64,000 nt of DNA, taken from Cristatella mucedo (Eukaryota; Bryozoa; Phylactolaemata; Cristatellidae). The stretch lies in contig WPIO01000243.1 in assembly GCA_009760855.2 (NCBI GenBank), positions 105,001 through 169,000 of the forward strand. Direction: 5' to 3'. This document shows positions 1 through 41,028 of the stretch, piece after piece. The translations under genes were made by a program, and so were the position numbers. Within the stretch, counting starts at the first letter, position 1. Each line of letters starts with the position of its first letter. The notes beneath the pieces were generated by a model. That model had not been told where the DNA came from and searched no databases. It saw only the letters and a list, made by a program, of their open reading frames with translations.

Positions 1-398
1 TTACACAGCGCATCCTCTTCTTCTTCTCTGGCTGCCAAAGCCACTTCCATGACGATTCACAAACTGGTTCCTGAGAGCACACGGCCACACCACACAGATC
101 ATAGAATCTCGCACTGTGTTCTCGAGGTGCATTCGTGATGAAATGAGACACCCCATCCACTGCCAGGCGCCGAATAGTTAGGTTCAGCCACGGCAGCCAC
201 TGCCGTGGCTGAATTCGATGACCTACCATAATAATAATATCCGACCAATCACGAACCGGCAGCTACGTCGACTGTCCGCTGCATCGGCAGAGCGAACCAC
301 TGCGACAGACAGGCACAAATACCTCCCCCCCCCCCCCCCGATCATCATCAAGCCTGTAGCTACTAGAGGGCCACGCCCTACTACACACATTCACTCAC
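1..398 (-). other. ClC intron (partial)
   Basis: No further exon could be supported here. A poly-C run lies at 326-340. The terminal CBS exons are assumed to be outside the window. Confidence 0.5.
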
Positions 399-30008
<29,610 letters not shown>

Positions 30009-30066
30009 CTGCGCGAAGAAGAAAGGAGCTCGCCGGCTTCACGATGGCGAGCTCGAACCGACGACG

Positions 30067-30103
30067 CAGCTGGAGGAGCAGCTGGAGGAGCAGCTGGAGG
30101 AGA
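30067..30103. repeat. 12-bp tandem repeat
   Basis: Three copies of CAGCTGGAGGAG just upstream of the N-terminal ClC exon. Confidence 0.85.
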
Positions 30104-30199
30104 GCGGCTGGCTAAGCACACTGGGCCACTCCTCTTCTAGCGAGTCCAGCCACTGCAGGGCACAAGCAAGCTGCTCGGGGCAGCCAGGCAGAGAGCGAC

Positions 30200-31660
30200 T
30201 AGCTGCTGGCTGGCTAGAAGCCAGCGTGGCGGCGGTGACTGAATCCTGCCATGTCGTCGGACAGGACGCCAGCCAGGGATCGGCTCAGGTGGAGCTGCCT
30301 GGCTGCTGGCCGACCGCCGGCCGGATGCGAGATGCATTCGCGAGAGGCTGCCAGCCAGCCAGGCAGGACGGCAGCTGGAGCTGGGTCGGCCGGAGCTGTA
30401 CTAGGGATGGGCACGGGCTTGACGAGCAAAGCCCACTCGCCGGTGGGCCGAGGGCGGCTGCCGAAATCGGCTGCTCGGCTTTACCGCCGCCTGGTCGACC
30501 CGGAAGTGCGAGAGAGTTGGCGAGCAGCGACCGACTCTCTCGCACGACCGTCTCGGTTCCGGCGCCGGGCAACTGCAAAGACGGCCGCCCAGCGAGCGCT
30601 GGCCGACGGACCAGCCGGCCGAGCGTCGGGAAAGTCGCCTCCGGGCCTCCGCCCACCCACACACGCCCTAGCCACCGCCGCAACAGCCGGGGTCGGCAAG
30701 CTAGGCAAGCAGCAGCAGCAGCTGCTGCTGCGCACGGGCAGCAGCTGCTGCTGCAGCAGCAGCAAGCGCCCAGCCCTCCGCACGCCCTCGTCGCCAGCGG
30801 TCGACGTCGTTGAAACGAGCGAGCGAGCGAGCTCTGCTCTGCTCTCCGCAGACAGAGCTCGTCGCCGCCGCCGTCGTCGTCGTCCATCCAGCTCGCTCGC
30901 TCTTCGAGAGAGTCGCCGACGTCGGTCGAGACCCGGCATGAACCGCGCGCGCTCTCGCTCGCTCGACCCGGCCGCCGTCCGCGCGACGGCAAACGCAAGC
31001 GCGGCGACGGCGGCGGCGGACGGATGCACGCCACCGCTGCCGCGTGGACAAAGACCGGCGCGACAGGAGGGCGCGCGCGCGCTTTCACTCGAACTGCGCG
31101 CTCACCAGGGTCTGCTGGTATCCGAAACTCCGGCCTGCGACCTGCGCGTTAGCCATTTCGCACGGTTGCCCGGACGCCGGCCGCCACGAAGCAAGTGAGC
31201 CGCAAAGCGTCGACACTCCGGGAGGCAACGGCGGCGGCCGGCTGCGCTTTGACGTCAGAAAATGGCGCAACCAAGCCTGGCGCCAGGGGGTGTTGGCCCG
31301 GTCGAACCATGCCGCCGGCGTCAGGGGCGGGGCGGGGGCGGAGGCTTTCGCGGGAAAGGCGGCGCCGCCGAGTTCACATCCGGCGCCTCGAGCTGCCCTT
31401 TAACCTAGACTCCGCAGACCTATCCGTGGTCCCGGTCCCGCGGGTGTTGCAGACCGCTGCGAATCGATGGTCGCAGGAGGAGCCGCGAACATCCGCATCA
31501 ATATCGCAACGAGCGAGAATGCTCGATCGATCCCAAGCAGATTTGACTGCGAATGACCGCTGAGATTCGCCTTATATTTCGGCAGCTAGCGCTCGACGCC
31601 GCCGACGGTCGATGATTTCGGCGGCGGCGGCGGCGGCGGCACGCCATGCGAGCCTCGCTT
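30200..31660 (-). promoter_or_regulatory. CpG-rich putative promoter/5' region of the ClC gene
   Basis: This stretch is rich in G+C and CpG, unlike its surroundings. At 31250-31357 it carries a TGACGTCA (CRE, 31250-31257), AAAATGGCG (YY1-like, 31259-31267), GGGGCGGGGC (Sp1/GC box, 31324-31333) and TTTCGCGGGAAA (E2F-like, 31346-31357). No TATA box is evident. It lies just upstream, on the minus strand, of the ClC exon that abuts a splice acceptor, so it probably holds the transcription start and 5'UTR exon. Long open frames on both strands here follow from GC content and match no family I know. It could instead, or also, drive a plus-strand transcript. Confidence 0.5.
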
Positions 31661-31715
31661 GCCCGTGAGGACGGCGGCCAATGCCACTCGCGAACTGGTG
31701 CTGCTGCTGCAGCGA

Positions 31716-31805
31716 CAGAACCTTTAGCTCTGCAGGTCCTAGACTGTGGAACTCGCTTCCAAAATTCTTACGCAACGACAACTACTCTCCTGCTGCCGAC
31801 CTATG
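31716..31805 (+). mobile_element. LINE-B fragment
   Basis: It carries CTAGACTGTGGAACTCGCTT, ACGCAACGACAACTACTCTC, CTGCTGCCGAC, matching the LINE-B copy at 49.49 kb. It then switches to LINE-A. Confidence 0.65.
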
Positions 31806-32045
31806 GAAATCGACACTAGACCAAAATAACTTGAGCGACTACTGCCCAGTCTTCCTGCTACCATTCCTATCAAAGACACTGGAACAAGTCGTGGCGGACC
31901 ACCTGAACTCATATATTGAAACTTCAAACCTTGCTAGTAAGTTCCAGTCTCGTTTTACAGCTAATCACTCCACCGAATCAGCCTTGCTTAGAGTGTACAA
32001 CGACCCACTTAGGAATGCAGACGTGGGTAGAGTATCTCTGCTTTA
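31806..32045 (+). mobile_element. LINE-A reverse-transcriptase N-terminal fragment
   Basis: It encodes the usual LINE RT opening: NLSDYCPVFLLPFLSKTLEQ, VVADHLNSYIETSNLASKF, FTANHSTESALLRVYNDPL. It is fused in frame to the preceding LINE-B piece, giving a chimeric open frame. Confidence 0.75.
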
Positions 32046-33084
32046 AGTGAGCTAACGACAGTCCGGGTTTGAGCCTGCAGCGAGTAATTCAGTGGGCGTC
32101 ACGGGAGATGCAGGTGACCGGTGTAGTGCAGACGAGGCCCTTTTCTGAGCTCCTCACGCTGACGTCGGAAAACCCTCTATGCGGTTTAAAACTCAGGAGT
32201 TTGAGATTGCATACAAAAGCATGGCAATGGTTGCTGGTAAGTTGCAACTGTCCATGAACCAACCTTCACTGACAGTGCGAGGAACGAAGTGTTTGCCCTT
32301 CCTCTGCTGTTCGTGGCCACTGCAGAGCCAGCGGCGGTTGGAACTGGAAAATGTGCAAACTGTTGAACTCATAGACTGCTAGTCAGATGCCGGTAAACCA
32401 GCTTTGCTTCTGTGAGAGGATACCAAGCATACCATACCAGAGCATATTGGTGATGTCTGCTTTACGAGCAATCTGCCAGCTGCCAACTCTCGTTACGTGC
32501 ACGATGACGACTCTTATTTCTTGAATGGCATGCAATGCACTGGTTGTTCGTCGAATGCCGCTTATTTACGATGACTGAGTGAACGGCTCACCCACTTCTC
32601 GCTTATGGACGTCGTATTGCAATTCACTGTAATTTAATTGTTCACTGCATTTCCAAAGTGCTGCTTGAGGGTGTATGCCCCTAAGAGCCGCGCGAAAATT
32701 TGTCTGCCATACCTCACAGACCATCTAATTACATTCAAGGCATATATGACTAGAGTGCTGAGACTTTGCCAGGGATAAACACGATACGTGGCACTTCCAA
32801 TCGTTCGTGCAGCGCCGTGCATTGAGTGCCACTCGTTCTTCTGCTTATTGTAGTAATCCTGTTCTGGTTTAGTGGCAGTTGTGGGTATCTATTGAAATAG
32901 GGCTTAAGCTATAGGTGCTCGTCTTTGTCCAGTCAAGTGTCGTGCTGATCGCCTGCACGTCCGAGGTGACGCATTGAAGCTAGCTACCGAGACTGTGGAT
33001 GGCGAGGAAGGTGAAGGCAATACAGCCACAACGGTAGCTTCGCACGAAGCTTCCAAAGCTACTCAGTAGTAATTAATGCGAAGC
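32046..33084. other. no recognised feature
   Basis: Unique-looking sequence. I see no coding signal or known repeat, apart from a possible SINE scrap at 32046-32090. Confidence 0.4.
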
Positions 33085-33214
33085 TTTGGCATAGCAGTCT
33101 GGTCCTCACAGAGCCAACGACCGAATTCGTGGGTCTCGAGCCCTGCGGAATATGTAAGGCTCCTACATTGAGATCAAGTTCTCTTATGACGCTATACAAA
33201 TGAATAGTGTGTAT

Positions 33215-33215
<1 letters not shown>
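33085..33215 (+). mobile_element. S2 SINE (tRNA-derived, second family)
   Basis: Head with GTGGGTCTCGAGCCCTGCGG (B-box region), then GAATATG and a tail GAGATCAAGTTCTCTTATG, CGCTATACAAATGAATA. The tail resembles the variant LINE-A tail. Confidence 0.55.

Positions 33216-33216
<1 letters not shown>

Positions 33217-33281
<65 letters not shown>
33217..33281. repeat. (AC)n microsatellite
   Basis: About 65 bp of AC directly after the S2 SINE, followed by an AT-rich stretch. Confidence 0.95.
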
Positions 33282-33286
<5 letters not shown>

Positions 33287-33799
33287 GTATATATACTTTA
33301 ATAAATATGCATACATATATACGTATATTAAAGCTTAATGAGCTGGCAATGACGCACGTTGACACCTACCATATGTTTGGTTGTATTAAGTTGCTTTATT
33401 GTGGCCCTAAATTGAGGGCCGAGCAGCGAAACGACGGCACGCTAGATCAGTCAGATTGCGACTGCCGAAATAGTATTCGTGGCTCCTGAATTATAACGAC
33501 AGGAATCCATAATACATGTCTCCGTAGTTAGATGGCATACAAGCCCAAGCAGTGTAATAGACTGGCTGCTGTACCCTGTAAGCTTTCGAGTCAGGCTAAA
33601 CGGTTTGCTCCCCCACCACCACCACCACCCAGCCACGCTTTGAGCCAGTGTGCAGTTCATGGGCGATGTGGCGTCGGGCGACAGTTGTAGCGTGGCGGCC
33701 GACTTCTATGTCTACTTCTGGGCACATGCCACCCTCCATCGCTCTCTCGGATAGATTTACCTACACAACGAAAGCCGATGTCCGGCGGAGGTAATTACC

Positions 33800-34560
33800 G
33801 GCAAAGCTCCCTCAGTTGGGCATCGCTGTCGCACCGCCCATTGGTGGCCATGTGACTCGTCCGGCCAATTTCGCTTTGTCGGACCCAGCCTATCAGCGAT
33901 CTGCGGAGCGTCTGCTGCCTGCTGCTCTGCTGCCTGGCGAGCAGGTTGGACCGGCCCACACACCCCTATCGCCTCCTCGAACTCGGGTCGGTACGTACCA
34001 GCAGCGTACCAGGTCGGCTGGACCAGTGGAGGGGTGTGGGCCAAGCGAGAGTCTGCTTCTTTCGCTGCAGCAGCGCACCGCGAGCGAGCGAGCGCGGCGA
34101 CTTCGGCGCCTGCCAGTCAGCCGCGATCGAGGCGTCGAGGCTCGGCCGGCTCGCCGGGCGACCGGAAGCTGCAAGCGGACAGCTCACCGAAAGGGCGGCT
34201 ATATCGGCGGCCAGATTGGCGGCGGCCAGGAAGAGGCCTCGAGTCATGGTCCGAAACGATTGGCAGCTCGCCGGGAAGCTCGCCTGACGGAGGCACCAAC
34301 GAGTCCGGAGGCAACACCGGCTCCCAACTCCTGCTTCTCCTCTCGCGCCGGCGCCCAACTTCTGTCCGCACCGGCAGCGTCGAGCCGTCTTCACTCAAAT
34401 GGCGACGAGCGAGCAAACCTGCAAGTGCAGGAAGTTCACGCGAGCTTGCAGGTGCTTGCCAGCGGGCACCCTGTCTGTCGCTTCGTCAGCCGCTCCGACG
34501 AGGATAGATGGGTCTGATAGGTGCTACGTCGGAGCGAGTAGCAACGTCGCACTCAGAGCC
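33800..34560. other. GC-rich island without recognised gene
   Basis: CpG-dense, open in several frames on both strands, but no domain or codon pattern stands out. It may be a promoter or first exon of an unseen gene. Confidence 0.3.
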
Positions 34561-34626
34561 ATCTGCTTCTTGGTGATGAGCATTCGAAAGGCACAATGAA
34601 GGCATCCCATTCAGCTTAAAGGGGAA

Positions 34627-34670
34627 TGTCAAGAAAATACTTATACAATTTGTCAAGAAAATACTTATAA
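34627..34670. repeat. short direct repeat
   Basis: Two copies of TGTCAAGAAAATACTTATA about 23 bp apart. 34560-35560 otherwise shows nothing I recognise. Confidence 0.8.
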
Positions 34671-35559
34671 AAATGTTTCCGACAATCGAACATTTATTTA
34701 GGGTACCTGTCTGCGAAAGAAAAATATGTTAAGAAATGGGATCGGAAGCTCGGGCGACTTCCGCATAAAAGAAAAAACTGTTATGTAAACCGCGTCTGAT
34801 CCGGTTGCAAGACATCTAAAAATAACGCATTTACCGACCTCTGCATCATACGTGACTTTTATCTCAACATGTCGAACCTTGGTAGATTAAGGTATATGCC
34901 TGAAGCTTGCTCAGGTGCATGCTTGTGATGCTTAAAAAGCTTCAGTTTCAGTGTAGCTTTGTACGTTGTAAAGGCCAAAACCGGAGGGAAAGTTGAAATG
35001 CGAGCTCAGCTCTGCTTGCATACCTTAAGGCTAGATATATTTCCAATTTTGGTCGGATGCATTTTGTTGTATATGCCATCAAACGTCCACAAAATTTTTT
35101 TCCTGCAATCATGGACATGTATAGCAAGGCCTAAGTCGAGGAAGGCGTGTGTCTCGGAAGCTCTTTTGCGGCTTCGTCTATAGAAGAAATCGGTAGCCTC
35201 GTCAGGAGAGCTCTACGGCGCGCGTTCGCGCGCCGCTGCCTGTAGCTGGTCTATCTAGCTCCATCTAAAAATAAATTGGCTTGCTTCGCTCTTAGAAAAC
35301 AGGTCAAGGCTGCACGCAGGAGGCATGCCATCCGAAAGGGTTCTTTAACCTCTCCGATACGTGCATGAGCGAAAATCTTTTCCACAGGTAGGAGCCGAGG
35401 ATGATGGCCGCAGGCGCACCTGCCGTTTAGAGAGCATGACGCCTGTGGCCGAAGGCGTATCGCTCGGCAGTCATCCTAAATCCGCATGTGACGAAAATCT
35501 CTGCAGCTTCTTTGAAAACACTAGATCACAGCATCAATTAAAAAGGGGGTCAGCCCTCC

Positions 35560-36350
35560 TCTCTAAAAACTCTCTGCTGCTGGCGCGCCGTGCCCGTCCT
35601 TTTAGTTCCATTCAAACAAAGCGCGACGAAGCGGACAGCAGCAGCGTTCCGTGCGTGCATCGCAGCCGTCGGCAGACGCAGGAATGGCAGACTGGCGTAC
35701 GCGTAACCGCAGGGCGGAGGATGAGAAACCCTGAGAAAAAGGCAAAAGTATCGGGATGTCGGCGACGTATTGATCGTCGTCAGCTCCTGACGTCAGCGCC
35801 GTAAATTTCTTTGCACCCATTGAGCAGCGGACGCGAGCTGTTGAGATGCCAGGTCGGCCCCGAAGGCCGTGCGGCGGCAGCGTCGGAATAATACGGCGAC
35901 GGTGACGCGATGCAGATAGAATTAATCTTTCTCGCGCTCGAACCAAAAGGAGGCAAAAACGGGCTCCCCGTTCTTTGGTCGTCTTCCGCCGCTCTCCTGC
36001 TTCTCTTTAATTCTTCCTCTCGCACTACGTCGCCGACTTCGGCGACTAGTCGATTCGCAGTGCTAAGCTAATTGTAGTCGGCGCTAGTTTCGTAACGTGT
36101 CGGTCCCGTCGTGTCGCGGTTCGACGCGCAGACGCGTTCGCGATCTCGTCGCGCTTAAATAGCCTCGAAAGCTGTTGCGCAGCGGCGGCAAAACAGATGC
36201 GCGATCGCGGGACATTTCTGGCAGCCGTGACTGAAATGACCGGCGGCCTTCGCGCGGCCGTCGTGCTTGGCCGTCGACGTCTCCCGACTGAGACTCGCAG
36301 TTACGTGCAGCACGTCAGCAGCCGAACATCGGAAGCATCAACTTTGCATG
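35560..36350. other. GC-rich island with a perfect CRE
   Basis: CpG-rich. It contains TGACGTCA at 35788-35795. No coding sequence was recognised in or beside it; 36350-36850 also holds nothing I recognise. Confidence 0.35.
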
Positions 36351-36849
36351 GCTGACAAAATTTCCTTGATGACGATAAGAGAACGGACTTCCACATGAGT
36401 GGAGCGATGGTAAACTGCTGCTGCTTTCGTAGCAGCAGACTCACTAGCGCTGAGCTAGAAAATCAACAAAGTAATCTGAGCTACGCGTCTGCCACAATTT
36501 GCCAAGCAAGGAAAGATAAATAACAAGCCTAAGCTCTCTATCTCAAGCTATCGTATAATGGAGGCTAGCTTGTGAGTGCTCCACTTAGCCATTTATTTTA
36601 AGAAAACAGTATCAAACGAATGCTTCTCTTCAAGGTGGGAACTTCGGGACTTTAGGCTCAACTTTCCTGCATTCTTAATGTCGGGATATATCCATTCCTA
36701 ACGATGGCTGTCAGAATTTCTTGCCGTGCCAGAATTTTATAGTTTTCATGCATTTAACTACTTCAGCATGTATTGATGACAGCTACCCTTGGTCTCCCGA
36801 ATCGGCAGAGGAATCCCTGGCACATATCGCACCGCGAGCTTGCACAATA

Positions 36850-36965
36850 TGGCGGCTGATTAGCTACCTAGAGCTGAAATTTGTTAAGTCCAGTGATAAG
36901 TCAGATTTCAGGACTAATTACTCCTCAGAATCAGCGCTGTCACAAGTGTGCCTCACGACCTTCTC
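36850..36965 (+). mobile_element. possible LINE RT scrap
   Basis: The frame ELKFVKSSDKSDFRTNYSSE, SALSQV resembles the LNSYIETSNLASKFQSRF-STESALLRV segment of LINE-A. Confidence 0.4.
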
Positions 36966-37179
36966 ATGCTTCTAAGGCTTTTCTTACTTACAGCTGCAGG
37001 TAAAGTGCTCTGATAAAGTAGGGGCCTGCACTAAAAGTGCAGGTAATCTGCTATTTCTGCTGGACTGACCAACAGAGGCTCGACCAAAGCATTTCCTTCA
37101 GCCATTTCCTGTAGCCATCTGAGCGAGCCCTTTAAAAATAATCTTTTATTAGACGACCATATTTTAGCTCCACAGCCAA

Positions 37180-37325
37180 GCCTGCTAACTTCCAGATGTG
37201 CAATATAGCGACGATTCGGTCTTGTTTTAGATACGCTACTACAGCCAAGCTGGTCCAAGCATTCGTGACATTCCGTCGATACTTCAGTAACTGATTGCTC
37301 GCAGGTCTTTCTGCGGGTGAAACAT
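37180..37325 (+). mobile_element. LINE-A ORF scrap
   Basis: AAGCTGGTCCAAGCATTCGT, GACATTCCGTCGATACTTC parallels the [12 protein letters not shown] segment of LINE-A (52.70 kb). Confidence 0.45.
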
Positions 37326-37344
37326 GACACTTGTTTAGTTTGCT

Positions 37345-37495
37345 CAATCCCGAAGCCCATACTGACTTCGCAAGAGCCTCTCACTTGAAAGCATGTATAA
37401 GGAAAATTATAACAGATCAAGTGAAGCATTTACGTCTATAACTCCTCCTCAGAGTCACGAGGACCAACAAGGTGCTATACAGAAGAGTTTTTTTT
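37345..37495 (+). repeat. LINE-derived segment, copy 1 of a local duplicate
   Basis: CCCATACTGACTTCGCAAGA, GCCTCTCAC, TCAGAGTCACGAGGACC, AACAAGGTGCTATACAG. It is repeated with high identity at 38184-38326. It encodes a LINE-like C terminus (PKAHTDFARASHLNAF in copy 2). Confidence 0.6.
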
Positions 37496-37765
37496 CCATC
37501 CACTCTCCTCCTGCCGACTGTAGCACATCCTTTCCAGCCGTCCTTCGGTGCTACTCCCATGTTACTCACTATCTTAACTGCTCATCTGACTCTGCTATGC
37601 TTCCCACTTTCTCTCTGGTGCATGAGATGAAGTCTGTTGGCTTGTGAATGAGAACCGAAAGACGCCTAAGCTTTGCGTGTGCTGCAGTAGTAAACTCTCC
37701 TGCGTAGCGTCCACACAGTCCTTGTGCCTTTGTGGAGTTACAGGTGGAGATACATTAAATTGCGC
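37495..37765 (+). mobile_element. LINE-B 3' end
   Basis: CTCCTCCTGCCGACTGTAGC, TTTCCAGCCGTCCT, AACTCTCCTGCGTAGCGTCC, GGAGTTACAGGTGGAGATAC. Confidence 0.7.
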
Positions 37766-38326
37766 GTAAGCAGTGGGTGCAAAACTCTGCAGCAAGGCTT
37801 ATCTATCACGAGAGTGGCAACTTTCGCGTCACACTGCTTCTCATTGCCCTACACTGGATCCCCATCGAATCGCCTCACGACTTAATAATAATAATAATAA
37901 TAATAATGCACTTGATAAAGCGCCTTCAGAGAATTCAATCTCTTTCTAGGCGCTTTACTATGCTGCAAGTGGAAACGCGATTGAATGGTGAGTAATATCA
38001 TGCCTTCATGACTTCAAGGTTTGCCTCTCAATTTTCTGTCTCCTCATTCTCGTGCTCCGCACAGCGGAATTACCTCCTCGTTTGACTTCAAAGTCGTACT
38101 GCCAGCTCTTCTTATGCAAAATCATTCGGCTGCGCCTCTAGCTAACTCCAAACGCTTGGGAGACCGCGCCTTTAGTTCGTACAATCCCAAAGCCCATACT
38201 GACTTCGCAAGAGCCTCTCACCTAAATGCATTTATAAGGAAGATTTTAACAGATCAGGTGAAACATTTACGACTGTAACTCCTCCTCAGAGTCACGAGGA
38301 CCAACAAGGTGCTATACAGGAGAGTT
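37765..38326 (+). mobile_element. LINE ORF fragment with nested reversed LINE-A tail
   Basis: QNSAARLIYHES and LHWIPIES are LINE C-terminal blocks. The fragment breaks at CACGACTT (37883) and resumes at TCATGACTTCAAGG (38006). It ends with copy 2 of the 37345-37495 segment. Confidence 0.65.
37884..38005 (-). mobile_element. LINE-A tail inserted in another LINE, with target-site duplication
   Basis: (ATA)n, TGCACTTGATAAAGCGCC, TCTCTTTCTAGGCGCTTTAC and GTGAGTAATATCATGC. It is flanked by TCACGACTT and TCATGACTT (8 of 9 identical). Confidence 0.8.
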
Positions 38327-38720
38327 TTTGATCGCGCGCTCAAAGCTTAAGCGGCTTTCGGTATGCATATGGTAGCAGACGGACTTTTTCTCAGGAGAAA
38401 GTGTTAAGCGTATCTGAGTTAGCTTGGCATGCGAGGAAGTGATTAGCATAGAAGTAGACTCTCGGACGATAGGAAAAGATGCGTCGCTGTCAGCAGCAGG
38501 AGAATAGATGTCGTTGCGTAAGAACTGTGTAAATGAGTTCCACAATGTGGGAGCTGCAGAGCAAAAGCATCTGTCGCAAAGGGCCTTTAAACACAGGAAT
38601 CGAACAGATAGTTTATTTTCAATTGAAGACCTAGGGAAGCGAGAAGGCTGAAACCAATGCAGCAGTTCAGCTAAGTATGACAGACCCAAGCCATGGAAAG
38701 GCTTGTGGGTCAGCTATATA
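38326..38720 (-). mobile_element. LINE-B 3' fragment, reversed
   Basis: In reverse orientation: AGCGGCTTTCGGTATGCAT, AGCAGCAGGAGAATAGATG, TCGTTGCGTAAGAACTGTG, GAGTTCCACAATGTGGGAG. 38720-39298 shows nothing recognised. Confidence 0.65.
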
Positions 38721-39298
38721 TATAACTTCACTCCGTATCAATCGAACGATTGGTAGCCATCGAAGCATCTTCAGCAAAGGCGACTTATGACTGAATCTCT
38801 GGGTTTTTTACTATCTTTGCAGCCATTTTTACTACTGGCTGCAGTGGCCCTGATGGATTTTTGACAGCCCTTCCAAAATGGGATTGCAACAACCCAGCCT
38901 AAGCAATATCAGGAACTATCTGTTCCTCGCAGCATTTGCATCGTTCTTGTGAAATATCCTTTGCGTGTTTACACATGTTGATAGTGCCCATATCATCACT
39001 ATCCCATTGAAATTCTATATTTTTAATACATGGTAATTATCTAGAAATAATTCCATAGGATGTTATAAAAAAATGTTTTACTGTCATTGTTAGTGCACGA
39101 GTCGCTCGTTTGCCTGGTGGGCAGACTCAGCCTTAGATTCAGCCTCAGACTCTGACTCAGCAGTGTCATAGCTCAGATATTTTTAATGCTTCTTGCGGTG
39201 CATAGATTTTTTCCGAAGACATTCACATAGGCCGCTATAATTAATACTACGGATACTTGAAACGCCGGCATACAATTCTATAGTCTTGGATCATTGGT

Positions 39299-39455
39299 GA
39301 GTCGTGATGGCACACTAGGTAAGGTTTCAGGACCCCGGTCCTGAAGTTGTGGGCTAGAATCCTGCGGTGGGCGATTCTTTATTGCCGCTGCCGGCGGCGT
39401 TGATAGCCGTCAATGCTCTTCTGTCGCGCTATACAAAAGAGGCCGTTGAATCAGC
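39299..39455 (+). mobile_element. S1 SINE, near full length
   Basis: GTCGTGATGGCACACTAGG (A-box), GTTGTGGGCTAGAATCC (B-box region), GGTGGGCGATTCTTTATTGC, CGCTATACAAAAGAGGCCGT, TGAATCAGC. Confidence 0.75.
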
Positions 39456-39638
39456 CAGGATTGTATTCTATTTATTGTAGCACAGTCTCTCTTCTTTCGT
39501 AGGGACTGGGGCTCTCAAAAGATCGCTGCCAAGCAGCTTCCGGAGTTTATCGATAAGAACGATTTATCGTGGAAGGTCTCCGCAGGCATTTTAAGCGACA
39601 CCATTATACCGGAACACTCCTCGCGTTAGTAAAGAGAG

Positions 39639-39732
39639 AAAGAGACAGACAGACAGACAGACCGAGACAGACCGAGACAGACAGACAGACAGACAGGCAG
39701 ACAGACAGAAAGACAGACAGACAGACAGAGAG
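39639..39732. repeat. (CAGA)n microsatellite
   Basis: About 90 bp of ACAG units with CCGA interruptions. Confidence 0.95.
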
Positions 39733-39933
39733 TGCGCATACGGCAAAGCCAGCAGCGACGCCATTACCCCAGTCACGCTTGACTTGTCGGAGCGGCTGCC
39801 GACACTCAAGGCCGCCGGATCCCGAAGCTTGAGCAAGCCAGAGTAGCCGTCGGCCTGTGGCTATTGGGCCGCTGGCCGAGGGTCTTGTATCGCGCCCTCC
39901 GCTCTCGTCTCCCCGGTCGACCCTTCGCCTGCT

Positions 39934-40306
39934 ATGCTATGCTCCCAAAGCCTGGAACTCCCTCCCGACCTGCGTCAGAACATCCCCTGACCTGACCACA
40001 TTTTAAAGGAACTTGCAAACACACCTATTTAGGACCGCATTTATTGGGTCTCTGTGATTCAACCTTGATGTGCTTATGCGTGCTGACACTGTGCATGCTG
40101 CCACTAACCACATTTGCATGCTGACCCTGTGCATGTCACCCCTAACCATGTTATTCATTTTGTTTGTTTTTCAAGCATGATTTTACTTACCATTCAATTG
40201 CATTTCCCTTTGCAGAAAATGTCAAGCGCCTAGAAAGAGATTAAGTTCTCTGAGGGCGCTTTATCAAGTACATTATTATTATTATTATTCGTATTATTAT
40301 TATTAT
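39934..40306 (+). mobile_element. LINE-A 3' end, near consensus
   Basis: From the YAPKAWNSLPTCVR block through the 3'UTR (CTTATGCGTGCTGACACTG, ATTTTGTTTGTTTTTCAAGC) to the hairpin GCGCCTAGAAAGAGATTAAG, TTCTCTGAGGGCGC and (ATT)n. One of the best-preserved tails in the window. Confidence 0.88.
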
Positions 40307-40904
40307 CGTCTCGCCGCTCGACCCGACCAACCGACCGAATGTTAGCTACTAATCAAGAGAGCGCATTCGAACCCGTTAAAATCTTCCTGGATTTTAGCCG
40401 CGCCGAAGTAGGCTAGCTGCATTATTGCAAACCACATAGTAGTTAATATTTCAATCATGGCCCACGATAACGAGCTTGGAGCTTCGATACGTTTTAACTG
40501 CCGCCCGCCACTTTTTCGTAAAGCAGATCGCTAGCAAAAACCGCCGACTCGCAGTCAATGGCCGGCTTGGCGGGAGCTGTTGGAAACGACAGCACACCGG
40601 TGGCGTGAAGCGGTAGCGTAGTTTTGGCTACTCGGCTACACCGAACGAGGCTTCGGCAGGTAGCGCTTATTTACTAAAGGTATCGCTCCGGTTGGCAGCT
40701 CTTCTCTCGAGCAGGTTTCGAGGCCTGCTCTGCTGTCGCACTGGGCCACCCGCCATGCAGCGCGCGCTCTAACTTTAAGGTGGCAAAAATGCTTGCGACT
40801 CCGCAGAATCTCGGAGCAATTTGCGTTCGCACTCTGCAGACACCGGCGATTGGCTTACAAGAAACGGTCGGGTTCCGTACCATTGAGCTGCGCCTCGCTC
40901 GCAT

Positions 40905-41028
40905 TCTTTTGGCCTGGCGGTTAAGGTGCTGCCCCCACCCCCCGAGGTCGTGGGCTCGAGGCCAGCGGAATACGAAAAGCGGAATGGAGTTTAAGTCCTC
41001 TTGGGGCGCTATACGAATGAATTGCATT
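40905..41028 (+). mobile_element. S2 SINE
   Basis: GGCCTGGCGGTTAAGGTGC (A-box), GAGGTCGTGGGCTCGAGGCC (B-box), AGCGGAATACGAAAAGCGG, and a tail AGTCCTCTTGGGGCGCTATA, CGAATGAATTGCATT. Confidence 0.6.

Noticed and set aside
1-160. Possible next ClC exon (minus strand, GWG followed by SFHHECTS after a GGCAG acceptor)
   Set aside because: GWG is suggestive of the ClC-2 post-helix-R segment and the phase fits, but a stop follows within 20 codons and no CBS-like sequence appears.
30251-31198. 315-codon plus-strand and 267-codon minus-strand frames in the CpG island
   Set aside because: Both strands are open in overlapping frames because stop codons are rare in GC-rich DNA. No domain, low-complexity Arg/Ala composition.
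33816-34517. 233-codon plus-strand frame
   Set aside because: GC-rich, overlapped by equally long minus-strand frames, no family resemblance.
35361-35804. 147-codon plus-strand frame
   Set aside because: No motif or splice context and no codon bias that stands out from the surrounding GC-rich DNA.
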